From positions 1 to 57,755 of the forward strand of contig NZ_VLNY01000021.1 in the NCBI RefSeq assembly GCF_008297975.1: a DNA stretch of 57,755 nt, in the 5' to 3' direction. The position numbers and the translations under genes are program-made. A model generated the notes under the pieces. That model worked only from the letters and a program-made list of their open reading frames with translations. It made no database searches and had not been told where the DNA came from. This document shows, in pieces, positions 1-9,448 of this stretch (within the stretch, counting starts at the first letter, position 1; each line of letters begins with the position of its first letter). This stretch comes from Antrihabitans cavernicola. Its GTDB lineage: Bacteria > Actinomycetota > Actinomycetes > Mycobacteriales > Mycobacteriaceae.

Positions 1-181
1 CCGCAACGAGCAGCTGCTCAGGGTTCCAACGAGTCGCGTCGCCGCGGCCGATCACAGGATCAGCCGACGCCGGAATCGGTTGCCTCCCAGGCGAATGGAC
101 TGCATGATTGCGCGAGTAGCTGCCATACCCGGTAGTGGCGCCAGTCCATTCGATTTCGATCTCGTAATGATGCTCACCCAC
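1..181 (-). CDS. OsmC family peroxiredoxin-like protein, partial (cut by window start)
   Basis: Reading the minus strand from a GTG at 179-181 gives about 60 residues that run off the window edge without a stop. They include EHHYEIEIEWTG, a middle PASADP stretch and RWNPEQLLVA. The last motif is the hallmark of OsmC-type proteins, which reduce organic hydroperoxides with a cysteine pair. The catalytic cysteines would lie beyond the window, so activity cannot be judged. GTG at 181 is the best start because the family normally begins a few residues before the EYEVEVxWTG strand. No strong Shine-Dalgarno site is obvious. Confidence 0.75.
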   Translation of the reverse strand, partial: MGEHHYEIEIEWTGATTGYGSYSRNHAVHSPGRQPIPASADPVIGRGDATRWNPEQLLVA

Positions 182-289
182 GACGACGAGCGTCCCACAC
201 CTACCCAACGAGGGATAGTCCGGCCACGCACTGAACCTGTGCGACTTCGGTCCCACCTACGCACACGTTCGCGCGAACAAGTGCGCTTT

Positions 290-400
290 GGAGAAGGATT
301 CGTTGGAAGCTATTGCGACGCTGTTCTTTTCCTCCCGCTCCGTCAACACCTGGAACAGCAGTTCGGCACCGCGTTTGTCGAGTTCCATGTAGCCGAGCTC
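290..400 (-). pseudogene. istB: IS21 helper ATPase IstB, internal fragment
   Basis: Thirty-seven codons on the minus strand encode an unmistakable internal piece of IstB, with ELGYMELDKRG, AELLFQVLTEREEKNS and VAIASNESFS. These cover the Walker B region and following strand of the AAA+ helper of IS21 transposition. Both ends are abrupt. Upstream, at about 401, the sequence becomes unrelated next to the recombinase gene at 460. Downstream, after SFS, it changes to non-IstB codons. The fragment cannot function. A C-terminal IstB fragment starting at about the next residue lies at 55876-56010. Confidence 0.85.
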
Positions 401-459
401 TTGTCTCAACAGTCTTTCCTGTGTTCGGGTTGTCCTGGACTCACTGAGGGGAGCTGCCG

Positions 460-1543
460 GTGGACGATGTCGCCGAGTTCGTGGAGCACTTGGTGCTCCT
501 GGGCCGCTCCAACTACACGATCTGGAACTACCGGCTCGGCGTCGAACACTTCCGGCGATGGCTAGATCCTCGCTCGCTGAACGCCGCGACCCGGACGGTC
601 GTCGGGGAATACATCCACGACTTCGCCGAGCGGGGCGGCGGACGCGCTCCGCGGACGGTGAATCATCGCCTGGCGGCACTGGCCGCGCTTTATGGGTTCT
701 TGATCGAGCGCGATAGTAGGCGCGCCAGCGGTTCGTGGGCGGGGTGTGAGAATCCGGTGCCCAACGGTGTTGCTGGGCCGGCGCATGGAATGCCTGGTCG
801 GGACCTACCGCAACGCGGCCGTCTGGAACTGCACCACCGCGAACCTCGTTTGCTGCCACGCGATCTCGATCCAGCAACGGCCGAGCGTCTCGCGGTCGCC
901 CCATCCTCGGCACGCGATCGGGCGATCGTCACGTTGCTGCTGCGCACCGGTCAACGGATCGGCGACTGGAGCGACGAGCACGGCCGCCACGGGGTGCTCG
1001 GCATGCGGTTGACCGATGTCGATCGGCGACGCCGGACGATCACCGTACGGCTCAAGGGCGGGCGCTCGCGACGAGCACCGGGTCCCGGTTACCCCGGACT
1101 GGTGGCCACTGCTCGATGACTACCTGAATTCCGAACGCGGACAACCGGATACGGTAGCGCTGTGGGTCGGGCGTCGACAAGGAGCCGACCGGCCGTTGCG
1201 GTATCCGGCGTTCGAGACATCGTTTCGACGGACCACAAGGAGCATGGGTGGGCACGCGACTCCGCACATGTTCCGGCACACCGTCGCCCAGCAATTGGTC
1301 GACACCGCCGGAGTGAAGGTCGCCCAAGAAGTCCTCGGCCACCGACACATATCCACCACCGCCGACGAGTACGCCCACGTCGACGAGAAAGCGATGCTCG
1401 CCGCACTGACCGAAGTCGCCCGCAGGCAACGACACTCACTGCTCGCCGTGGTCGAACCGACACCGCGTTACGCGTTTCCCTACTCCTACTCCAGTGACAC
1501 CGTCGCCGCCCTCGACGAACTCACCGACGGCAGCCGGCGATGA
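460..1543 (+). pseudogene. Tn554 TnpA-like tyrosine recombinase, one frameshift
   Basis: About 361 codons' worth of sequence, the length usual for Tn554-type TnpA. Frame 1 (460 to about 1070) carries the SAM-like core-binding domain and the first catalytic arginine in RTGQRIGDW. Frame 2 (about 1070-1543) carries MFRHTVAQ (the HxxR box), VLGHRHISTT and the nucleophile tyrosine in DEYAHV. The two frames join if about 4 extra bases near 1066-1070, in a G/C-rich run after codons for RLKG, are removed. All visible catalytic residues survive, so this is a recent lesion, a sequencing error or possibly programmed. The stop overlaps the start of the next gene, as in Tn554 tnpA-tnpB. Confidence 0.8.
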
Positions 1544-3370
1544 TGGACCGGGCCAGCCTGCTTTACACCGCCCGGCGGATGCGGCATCAGCCGTTCGACC
1601 GGGACGCGGTGGTCGAGATGCTGAGCCTCGAAGTGTCGTGTTGGGACCTGAGCCTGAAGGCCTGCCGCGCAGTGTTGGCCGGCGCGACGAGATTCGTCGA
1701 AGCATCACAACCTGCAGACAACCGAATGTCGCTGCAGCAGTGGTGGAACGACACCGCCGGCCGGAAACCGATGACATCGATGATGGCGCGGCCGCTGATC
1801 ACCGGCCGGCTCGTGCAACCGAGCGCGATGTTCATGTCCAAGGTCCTGGTCGAACCGTGGGTGCGCGCGTTACCCTCCGAAGATCCGCTCACGGTCGCGG
1901 GTCAACGCCTGCAGCAGGCGTGCGAGCAGGTTGCGTGGGCAGCGCCCAAGGGCCGCCGCCGCGGGATCTGCACCGGGATGCGACTGATGCTCGCCCACGA
2001 CTACGACCGACTCGACCAGCTCACCGATGACGACCTGGAAGAGTTGCCGCCCGGCGCGAACGCTCTCGACATCCTCGACGGTGCTCTCTGCGATCTGGGC
2101 GTGTTCCGCCGGTCCCCGCGACGAGGCACCGTGCGACGAAAAACGCAGCCGCTTATTCACCGATATGTGCACCTGTGGCACCGAGCCCGGTTCACCGCTG
2201 ACACAACACATGCCGGTCGCGATCCCACTCACCACCCACGACCTCAACAGCGGCGGGTTCGCCGCGGCCCGCGCCCGCACCACCGCACGAATGACGGCGA
2301 CGGTGATGGATCTGACCCGTGAAATCCCCAACATCCGCGCTTATGCGTTACGGACCTGGCACGAGGCCACCCAACGGCTAGCAGAAGACCCCGAAGCCAC
2401 TACCGCGATCCGTGCCGAGCGGGACCGGTTCTGAGACTGGGCGCTGCTGGAACTGTTGTTGACCAGCGGGCTTCGGGTGGAGGAGGTCAGCGAACTCACC
2501 ACGCTCGACGTTGTCAAACGGAAGCTGCCCGACGGCCAGATCTACTATCTGCTGCACGTCAAACCGTCGAAATGCGATCGGGCACGGGTCATACCGATCG
2601 GCGACGGACTCGGCCGGGTCATCGCCGAAATCATCGGCCACATCAAGACCTTCTACCGCACCGACGCGGTCCCTGCTTGCGACCGCCGCGACTACGTCGC
2701 CAAGGCCCCGCTACCGACCGCGCCGTATCTGCTGCAAGGAGTAGGACATCCCAGCGCGATGTCGATCCAGACCATCCGCGGCCGGCTGACGAACCTGTCA
2801 CTCGCGGGCGCTCGCCACGCCGACGGCACCCCGCTGCGACTGCTACCGCAGGACTGCCGACGCGTCTTCGCCACCGAACACCTCAACAACAACAACAACC
2901 CTGTCCACGTCATCGCCGCACTACTCGGACACGCGTCCTTGGACACCGTGATGATCTACGCCAAGCTCTACCCGGACACTCTGATCGAGGGCTACCGTAC
3001 AGCGATGCGCGGGCTCTACACCGACGTCTACGACACCGATGCCCTGCGCTCACCGGCCGTCGAGGAATGGAAGGCGTTCGCCGCCGGCTCCAGCCTGCGT
3101 GACATGGGCACCCACATATGCGCCCTCCCGACCGGTGAGCACTGCAGCCGCGGGCTGGTCTGCCTCGGCTGCCACCACGCCCAACCCAAAAAGTCGGCGG
3201 CACCCGTGTTTCGGCGCATGATCGCCAGCCACACCCGCGCACTCGACAAAGCCAGAACCCGCGGTGAACCCGCCGGACAACTCGCCGCCCGCGAACTCGA
3301 ACTCGACCGCCTCCGCAGCGCGCTACACCGCGCCGAGGAACTCGACGACGACGTCGCGGACGCCTTGTAA
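1540..3370 (+). pseudogene. Tn554 TnpB-like tyrosine recombinase, frameshift plus premature stop
   Basis: Starts at overlapping ATGATG and spans about 610 codons, close to Tn554 TnpB (about 630). The N-terminal third is in frame 1 (1540 to about 2110). The rest is in frame 2 and is interrupted by an in-frame TGA at 2432-2434. The C-terminal catalytic part has the arginine in LTSGLRVEE, LLGHASLDTVMIY with the tyrosine, and a cysteine/histidine-rich tail (GEHCSRGLVCLGCHH). Where relatives have HDCRR this copy has QDCRR, so the HxxR histidine is also lost. With two disruptions and a catalytic substitution it is almost surely dead. No convincing TnpC follows. Confidence 0.8.
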
Positions 3371-3587
3371 TCGGCCGGCTGATGCCGCCCAACGAGCCGG
3401 AGACCATCATCGGTGAAGGCACCGGTCGCCCACCTAAGCGGGTGCGTCGACGATGGACCGCGATCACGACCGGCGAATGCGGCGCGCAGCCATTCGGCGA
3501 CAGCGAAACACCCCTACGCCGAGGTCTCTACCAACTGTGCACTCTTGGCCACCCCGACGCGGCCGACGACCCGCGCCGCGTCTGCGA

Positions 3588-3867
3588 TCAGTGGCCCTGC
3601 GGATCGGTGATTGCCAATCCTTCCGCATTCTTGACCTGTCTGTGCCGCAGCAGAATCCAGCCGGTACCCGCTCCACTCGCCAGACATGCCGGCGCGGTGA
3701 TCAGTACCCAGCTTCTAACCATCAGCGGTGGCAACCAAGAAGAACGCAAGAAACGCCAAACCGAGAACGATCAAGGCGAAACCCGGCCAATTGCGTTGGT
3801 CTTCGATCGATTTACCCGCATGTGTCCGCGTCATACGCTGCTGATCGGGTCGAAAATCCTCGCTCAC
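3588..3867 (-). pseudogene. UsfY-like small membrane protein, frameshifted
   Basis: From GTG 3865-3867 the minus strand encodes a basic/polar N-terminus with MTRTHAGKSIED and a hydrophobic helix (FALIVLGLAFLAFFLVA), then hits a TAG at 3715-3717. Shifting frame just before the stop continues with a second hydrophobic segment (WVLITAPACLASGAG) and a charged tail ending at 3588. The layout of THAGxS followed by two helices and a basic tail resembles UsfY, a small actinobacterial membrane protein encoded beside sigF. The window contains a SigF-like sigma factor about 6 kb away. Family assignment is by recollection of the motif pattern and is tentative. Confidence 0.45.
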
Positions 3868-3872
3868 CGCCG

Positions 3873-4324
3873 TCAGCTCTTCCCGTCTAGATCTGGTTGT
3901 ACCACCACCACCGACGGAAACGACGTTGTACCACCACCGACGGAAACGACGATGTGGTCGTTCATCGGGCATTCGTCCACAGCGCGCTGCGCGAGCGCAT
4001 CCCGAACCTCGCCGTCGTCGAGATTGGGCAGCTCGAAAGATACGGCGGCAGTTAGGACATATCCTCGCTGATCATCATGTGTCAGTCTCATTTTCGCGGT
4101 CACAACTACATCACTGACATCGATGTCACCGTTTGTTGTCGCACGTACCAGGGTCTGACGCAGGAAGGTCGCGAGCGCTGCCGCGTAGAGACGTTTCGGG
4201 GGTCAGGTCGTCGGTACCGTTCGCAACATCGGGAGTTGCGACGAAAGCGAAGACTGTCGATCTCGTCTATGCGAACATGCCCAGCGTCGGCGACCGCATG
4301 CGTTGCATAGCGTTGCCCGGTCAT
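3873..4324 (-). pseudogene. Ohr/OsmC-type organic hydroperoxide reductase, multiply frameshifted
   Basis: Three minus-strand frames join into one Ohr-like protein. ATG 4322-4324 begins MTGQRYATHAVADAGHVR. After a shift come VATPDVANG and DDLTPE. After a second shift come LYAAALATFLRQTL (the counterpart of LFAAGYAACF), VSDVVVTAKMRL and LTAAVSFELPNLDDGEVR. The end resembles the family's VCPYS box but reads DECPMNDHI. The cysteine normally present in the AAGYAACF motif is absent. The gene is broken and probably inactive. Ohr enzymes reduce organic hydroperoxides using lipoyl groups. Confidence 0.6.
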
Positions 4325-4731
4325 CTCCACGACAACGCACTCGGGGACAGTGCCCGGACAACCGCGTCGAGGAGGTAAGTCATATGACTCCTTGCATTCA
4401 GGGGTGGTTACCGAGCGATCGCTGCGTCTATCGAACGAAACGTATTCCTCACTGTGGTACCCCGTATCGAAGAAACGATGCAGAAGTGGTGCAACCGCCG
4501 TCTCGTCGGCAGGCCTCACCTGTATCGGTCGATCCCGGCGATCGCCGTTCGCGTGCCCGGCCGAAGCTAGAGCGAAGCCGACGAATTCGGGTCGACCGAA
4601 CACCAAACTGTGCAGGTCTCACGCATACTCCGCAGACAATCGACGGCCGCGCTTCGCCGTCGACGCCGGATGCACCTGGATTCCGGAATCCAGTGATCGT
4701 CGCCAGGCGTCACATGGACCCTCGCTGAGTT
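4325..4731. other. Intergenic, no gene recognised
   Basis: Open frames cross this stretch on both strands but none has recognisable motifs or a ribosome binding site. It lies downstream of the GAF-ANTAR gene at 4732 and upstream of the Ohr-like pseudogene. Confidence 0.4.
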
Positions 4732-5475
4732 TCAGGTGCGCGACGCAGCGGTCACGGCGTGGGGGTCGAGGTGGCCGGTGACGAGTTGATACGCAATGTC
4801 ACCGAGGCGGCTGTTGGTGCGGCGGGCGTGCCCGCGCAGGAGGTGGAAGGCTTGTTCCATGTCCAGATCAACGGCGTGGGCGAGGACACCTTTGGCTTGC
4901 TCGATAGTGATGCGGCTGTTCAACGCGGTCTGCAACTGCTCGGTCAGCACCTCGCCGCGGCTGATCGCACGTTCTTGCAAAATACCGATAGTGGCGGTGT
5001 CGGCCAGCCCACGCGCGACCGTCAGGTCCTCCTCGGGTAGCGGGCCGCGGGTGGTGCCGAACAAGTTGAGCGCGCCGATGGTTTGTCCGCGTAACCGCAG
5101 CGGCACCGCATGCACCGACAGAAAACCTTCCCGAACTGCCTCCGGGGCAAAGACCGGCCAACGCTGCGTCTGCGCGGTCAGGTCCTCGATGAGGACCGGC
5201 TCCCCGCTGCGCACACAATCGAGGCACGGGCCCTCGTCAGCCTGCAGTTGGAACAGCTCCAACAAACGGGTGCGTTCGGTGGAGGAGGCCAGGACCTGCA
5301 GACCACCACGCTGATCGTCGAACATCAGCCCGGCTGCTGCAGCGTCGAGCAGGTCCACGCAGTGCTGGACCAACTGGTAGAGCACGTCGACCACGTCGTA
5401 GTCGTCGACGAGGGTGTCGGCCATACCCACGAACGCCCGCACCAGGGCCGTTTCGCGGTCGGTGTGCGATGACAT
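4732..5475 (-). CDS. GAF-ANTAR domain transcription antitermination regulator
   Basis: A 247-residue cytoplasmic regulator. Residues about 20-165 form a GAF domain (YQLVQHCVDLLDAAAAGLM, ADEGPCLDCVRSGEP, VPLRLRGQTIGALNLFG) that would bind a small ligand. Residues about 175-235 form an ANTAR domain (ALNSRITIEQAKGVLAH, AFHLLRGHAR, LGDIAYQLV), which binds paired hexaloop RNA hairpins to stop termination. A GGAG sits just before the ATG. It is the first of several similar genes here, and the next minus-strand one ends only about 70 bp upstream. The sensed signal cannot be inferred; relatives respond to stress or redox cues. Confidence 0.9.
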   Translation of the reverse strand: MSSHTDRETALVRAFVGMADTLVDDYDVVDVLYQLVQHCVDLLDAAAAGLMFDDQRGGLQVLASSTERTRLLELFQLQADEGPCLDCVRSGEPVLIEDLTAQTQRWPVFAPEAVREGFLSVHAVPLRLRGQTIGALNLFGTTRGPLPEEDLTVARGLADTATIGILQERAISRGEVLTEQLQTALNSRITIEQAKGVLAHAVDLDMEQAFHLLRGHARRTNSRLGDIAYQLVTGHLDPHAVTAASRT

Positions 5476-5544
5476 TACGATTCATCTCCATCATCTGTGT
5501 CCTGTTACTACGGTAGCGCCGCGTCTCTCTCGGCATCTGGTGAT

Positions 5545-6345
5545 CTATTCGTCGGGTTTGCTCAGATCCACGCGGCGCGCGATGACGTCGGCTGCGACGT
5601 CGTGTACGAGGCGACCGGTCGCGAAGGCATGCCCGCGTAGCCGCGAGAGTGCTTGCGCCGCAGGTAGTCCCAGCTGGGAGATGAGCATTCCGGTGGCCTG
5701 GTGGACCTCGACGCTGCTGCGCGGCAGCTGTGTGAGCCAGTGTTCGTAGTGCTCGTCGTCATCTACGTCTGCGATGGCTCCCATATGCAGCAACGCGATA
5801 GCAGCGATATCGGCGACTTGCAGCGCGATCGACAACTCGTCGGGAACCAGTGGCCCGGCCCGGCTGCGATAGAGACCGAATGAACCGATCGCGATCGCGC
5901 CGCTCTGAATGGGAAACACGAACAATGCTGCGACCGGTAGATCGGCGATCTCGGCGGCGAAGACCGGCCACGCCGCGGTCGTCGCGGTGGCCAGATCGGG
6001 GACGAGCACCGGTCCGCGGGTGGCGAAGGCGTGAAACGACGGCCCCTCCCCCAGCGTGAACTGGATGGATTCGAGACGAGCACTGACCTCGTCACTGGCA
6101 TAGAGGGTTTCGTGATGTGCGGTGCCGTCGATCACGGTGATCGACGCCCCGTCCACCGGCAACAGGTCGACACATGCCCGACACACCCGCCCGAGAGCAT
6201 CGAGTTCGGAGTCACCGTCGTGCAGCGCGGCGAGGACCGCGGCGCGCACCGCCTGCACCGACGTGTCACCCGCAGTGTCCGCCGGCTCACTCACCACGGG
6301 CTCGACACCTCGCTCGCGGTGCGCAACCCATCCACCGAGCACCAT
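5545..6345 (-). CDS. GAF-ANTAR domain regulator
   Basis: A 266-residue protein. A GAF domain at about 45-190 shows RVCRACVDLLPVDGASIT, FTLGEGPSFHAFATRGP and FVFPIQSGAIAIGSFGLYR. An ANTAR domain at about 200-262 shows SSVEVHQATGMLISQLG and LSRLRGHAFATGRLVHDV. The ANTAR helices are canonical although the usual IEQAKG reads VHQATG. A GTG at 6294 could be the true start, giving about 249 residues; neither candidate has a convincing Shine-Dalgarno site. The next gene is divergent (start 6574), so the gap between them should hold promoters for both. Partner of the neighbouring ANTAR genes. Confidence 0.88.
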   Translation of the reverse strand: MVLGGWVAHRERGVEPVVSEPADTAGDTSVQAVRAAVLAALHDGDSELDALGRVCRACVDLLPVDGASITVIDGTAHHETLYASDEVSARLESIQFTLGEGPSFHAFATRGPVLVPDLATATTAAWPVFAAEIADLPVAALFVFPIQSGAIAIGSFGLYRSRAGPLVPDELSIALQVADIAAIALLHMGAIADVDDDEHYEHWLTQLPRSSVEVHQATGMLISQLGLPAAQALSRLRGHAFATGRLVHDVAADVIARRVDLSKPDE

Positions 6346-6573
6346 CGACGGCTGGATCGGGCAGAAACGACGGGCCTGCTTTTGCGTCGCTCATTGTGCA
6401 ACAAATGCTAGCTGCGGATGGTGCTCGGTGTTAGAAAGGAGGAACAACGAACCGCTCGTCATGTTCAACAGCTGCATGACTGGGCCATTGCACTGCCCCG
6501 AGACCCCGGTCAGTGTGCGACAGCCACATCGCGTCCGCACCAGAGCGTGACATTCCGACGGCAGGAATTGCAT

Positions 6574-7689
6574 ATGCTGCAGAATCCCCACCCCGTGTCC
6601 GAGTCAAACCGCTCGGCCGACATCACGACGGCAATGACCGCAACTATGGGGGCGATCGCGGCCCGGATCGCGCCTGCGTCCGGCGCCCAGGAAGCGGACC
6701 TGGTGAATCTGACCGCGGCGGTAGTGCTCGCGGTGCCGGCCGCCGACCATGCCGACATCGTCCGCGCCCCCATCGACGGCGAGAGCGACTTCGGACCAAA
6801 GCAACGGTATTCGGCCAGTGCAACACTCGACGAATTACACACCGCAACAGGCACTGTCGCCGACAATCCCGCCCGCACCGTCCTGCGCGAGCACCTCCCG
6901 GTACGTATCGACGACACGGTCAGCGAGGTTCGCTGGCCGCAGTTCACCGCGCCCGCGAACGCATGCGCAGTCGGGTCGATGCTGGCTCTGCCGTTGACCG
7001 CCGACGGAAACACAATCGGAGTACTGAACCTCTACGCACGTCGCCCGCACGCGTTCACTACCGACGACCGAGCACTCGCCGCGGTCTTCGCCGACACCGC
7101 CGCCGCCGCCCTGCACACCCTGATGATGCGCACCGAGCAGCACCCATCTGCGGTGGTCTGCCGTGACGTCATCGAGCAGGCCATCGGCCTGCTGATGGCT
7201 CGGCACGGTCTCAGCTCCAGGCAGGCACCGGACACCTTGGGCCGGATCGCCGATCGCCGCCACGAGTCGATGCTCACCACGGCACACCGACTCATCGGCG
7301 ATGTCCCCGACGCCGCGGCACCCCTCGTACCCGGCACCCTACGGCTCACGCGTACCGACACCGCCCACGTCGTGATCGTGCACGTGCACAACGACATCGA
7401 CTACCGCAACGCACCCGCGTTCGTGATCGGCCTCGGTGAAGTACTGATCGCTGCCGAAGCTCGACCGGTCGTGATCGACCTCCACGAGGTCGACTTCATC
7501 AGCACCGAGGGCCTGGCCGCGCTCGCCGCGCTCGACGACCGCGCCGGCCGCGGAGGATCCCCGATCTCTCTCACCGGCTCCTACCCGGTCCAACGTCAGG
7601 TGCATGTGCTCGACCTCGGCCGGAATCTGCGCTGCTACACCGATCACGGGGCCGCAACACGCGCCGCCCGCGATGGTGCGCCGGGTTAG
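6574..7689 (+). CDS. GAF-ANTAR-STAS fusion regulator
   Basis: About 371 residues from ATG 6574; the frame is open further upstream to 6418, but conserved sequence starts after 6574. A GAF domain (about 15-190) includes LPVRIDDTVSEVRWPQF and LALPLTADGNTIGVLNLYA. An ANTAR segment (about 195-250) reads CRDVIEQAIGLLMARHGLS. A C-terminal STAS domain (about 260-370) contains VVIDLHEVDFISTEGLAAL, in which the serine or threonine of the family's phosphorylation site is present (IST). STAS proteins of this type are anti-sigma-factor antagonists. The protein thus joins an RNA-binding antiterminator to a partner-switching domain, next to a STAS-sigma fusion gene. Confidence 0.85.
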   Translation: MLQNPHPVSESNRSADITTAMTATMGAIAARIAPASGAQEADLVNLTAAVVLAVPAADHADIVRAPIDGESDFGPKQRYSASATLDELHTATGTVADNPARTVLREHLPVRIDDTVSEVRWPQFTAPANACAVGSMLALPLTADGNTIGVLNLYARRPHAFTTDDRALAAVFADTAAAALHTLMMRTEQHPSAVVCRDVIEQAIGLLMARHGLSSRQAPDTLGRIADRRHESMLTTAHRLIGDVPDAAAPLVPGTLRLTRTDTAHVVIVHVHNDIDYRNAPAFVIGLGEVLIAAEARPVVIDLHEVDFISTEGLAALAALDDRAGRGGSPISLTGSYPVQRQVHVLDLGRNLRCYTDHGAATRAARDGAPG

Positions 7690-7712
7690 ACCACGACAGA
7701 CACGCGGCGATT

Positions 7713-7949
7713 GTGCGGTGGGTCGATGCTCACGGTGGTACCCCGGCAGCGGTGTGGGGAATGGCCTCACCCGATGCCGCCCGCGAGCTCCGTATCGACT
7801 TTCCCGGTATGGTCCGCGGCAGCGTCAAACACCTCAGCTGGGCCGATTGGTTCGCGAGGTTCGACACCGCCGGACTCGCCTTCCGCTTCCTCGACAAAAC
7901 GCTCACTGATGGTGGTAGCAACTTCTACCACCTCGTCGCGGCGCAGTGA
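7713..7949 (+). CDS. Small conserved-looking hypothetical protein
   Basis: GTG 7713 opens a 78-residue soluble protein (WVDAHGGTPAAVWGMAS, GMVRGSVKHLSWADWFARF, LAFRFLDKTLTDGGSNFYHL). Its amino acid make-up is protein-like and unlike the shadow frames nearby, and it starts 24 bp after the STAS-fusion gene on the same strand, suggesting cotranscription. I do not recognise the family. The frame is open upstream without a better start codon. The WADWFxxFD stretch resembles small proteins that follow stress-regulator genes, but no function can be assigned. Confidence 0.55.
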   Translation: MRWVDAHGGTPAAVWGMASPDAARELRIDFPGMVRGSVKHLSWADWFARFDTAGLAFRFLDKTLTDGGSNFYHLVAAQ

Positions 7950-8458
7950 CGCATCGACGGCGCGCCCGGCGGTGCTGTCGACGAGCTTCGCGGTCGATGC
8001 AGGAACGATGCAATCGCGACGGCGATGGGGCAAGGCCGGTTTCGACTCCTTGCGAGTGGGCAACCACCCGATAGATCACGGGGCGCTCCGTCGTATGAGC
8101 TCCAGTGATTTAGGTTTCGCAGGTTCAGCAGCGTGCCTGCGAAACCGCCTTCCTGGTAAGGCCCAACCGGCGAGCGACACCGCCCAGGTGTTACCCATCC
8201 ATGGGTGTCGTGACCGGACGCGATCACCCACGTCGACGCGTCGAATCGGACGAACGTCCGCACTACGGAACGGTTCGGGATGCTGCACAGAATTCGGACC
8301 AGCGCCGCCCACCGCTCGACGGGATCGTTCCGCTGTACCTCGCCTTTTGGCATCGAACACACTCCGGCGGCAAGTATTCGGGTCGCCTGTAGTACCTGAC
8401 TCCACGTTGATTTCGAGTCCTGACGTTGGATGCACTGCAGTCGTGGCAAGATCGATGC
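7950..8458. other. Intergenic, no gene recognised
   Basis: About 500 bp without a supportable gene. A minus-strand frame (7925-8449) contains a protein-like stretch ERWAALVRILCSIPNR but no start with a ribosome binding site and no family match that I know. It may be a relic. Confidence 0.4.
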
Positions 8459-9163
8459 ATGATCGCGGGAAACGGCAGCACCAGCTCACGGGCGCGGATG
8501 GCGGAGCTGGCCCGAAGCATGCAGGTTGCGCACGGCAGTGTGGAAGAGACACTGCAGACGATCACGCAGGCGGCGCTCACCATGGTGCCCGGTGCAGCCC
8601 AGGCCGGGATCACCCTGGTGATCGGTCGCCACAAGGTGCAGTCGCGCGCGGCGACCTCACCGGTCTCACGCGAACTCGACGAACTCCAAGAGCGCCTCGG
8701 TGAGGGTCCGTGTCTGCAGGCAACGTGGGAACACGAAACGGTCTCCGCCCCCGATTTGGCGACGGAGTCGCGGTGGCCACGATTCGCCGCCGGCGCCGTC
8801 GGTATGGGGGTGGGGTCGATGCTCTCGTTTCAGCTCTACACCGACGACAACGACCTCGGCGCAATGAACCTCTACGGATCGCGCCCGCACGCGTTCGACG
8901 CAGATTCCTACAGAACCGCCGCGGTGCTGGCCACCCACGCCGCAATCGCGTTGACCGGTGCGCAGCAACAGCAACAATGGCAATCCGCGCTGGCCACCCG
9001 CGACGTCATCGGCCAAGCCAAGGGCATGCTCATGGAGCGCTACAAGATCGATGCCGTGGCAGCCTTCGATCTACTCACCACGCTCTCGCAAGAAGCCAAC
9101 GTCAAAGTCGCCGAGATCGCACGACGGCTCGTCGATATCGCCGCCCTACCGCCGCCGTGCTGA
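8459..9163 (+). CDS. GAF-ANTAR domain regulator
   Basis: A 234-residue protein from ATG 8459. The GAF domain (about 20-160) has RLGEGPCLQATWEHETV, LATESRWPRFAAGAV and LSFQLYTDDNDLGAMNLYG. The ANTAR domain (about 170-228) has ALATRDVIGQAKGMLMERY and AFDLLTTLSQEANVKVAEI. It is the most canonical ANTAR of the cluster. ANTAR proteins bind leader RNA and favour readthrough. It precedes the STAS-sigma gene by 285 bp on the same strand. Nothing unusual in length or motifs. Confidence 0.92.
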   Translation: MIAGNGSTSSRARMAELARSMQVAHGSVEETLQTITQAALTMVPGAAQAGITLVIGRHKVQSRAATSPVSRELDELQERLGEGPCLQATWEHETVSAPDLATESRWPRFAAGAVGMGVGSMLSFQLYTDDNDLGAMNLYGSRPHAFDADSYRTAAVLATHAAIALTGAQQQQQWQSALATRDVIGQAKGMLMERYKIDAVAAFDLLTTLSQEANVKVAEIARRLVDIAALPPPC

Positions 9164-9448
9164 CGCACGCCACAACGGTATGTTCGTGTGCCCTTGCTGC
9201 GGTCCGCGCCGCCTGACCACAGCCCACCCACCCGCCGGAGCAGTGCCCAGCTCGGTTCGCCGAGTCCCTTCGTGAGCGCTGGTGCACCGGCGGGCCGGCT
9301 TTGCCCCGCACCGTCGCCGTGGTGAGCAACGATGCGCGGGCGGGTTTACGCCCGCGGCCCAACGGTTACCTCGAAGGCAACTGCGCAATTGGCGTCGAGA
9401 CAGGGCGCGCCTGCGCGTTTCTCTGCGTCGAACAACAGGAAGCGCACC

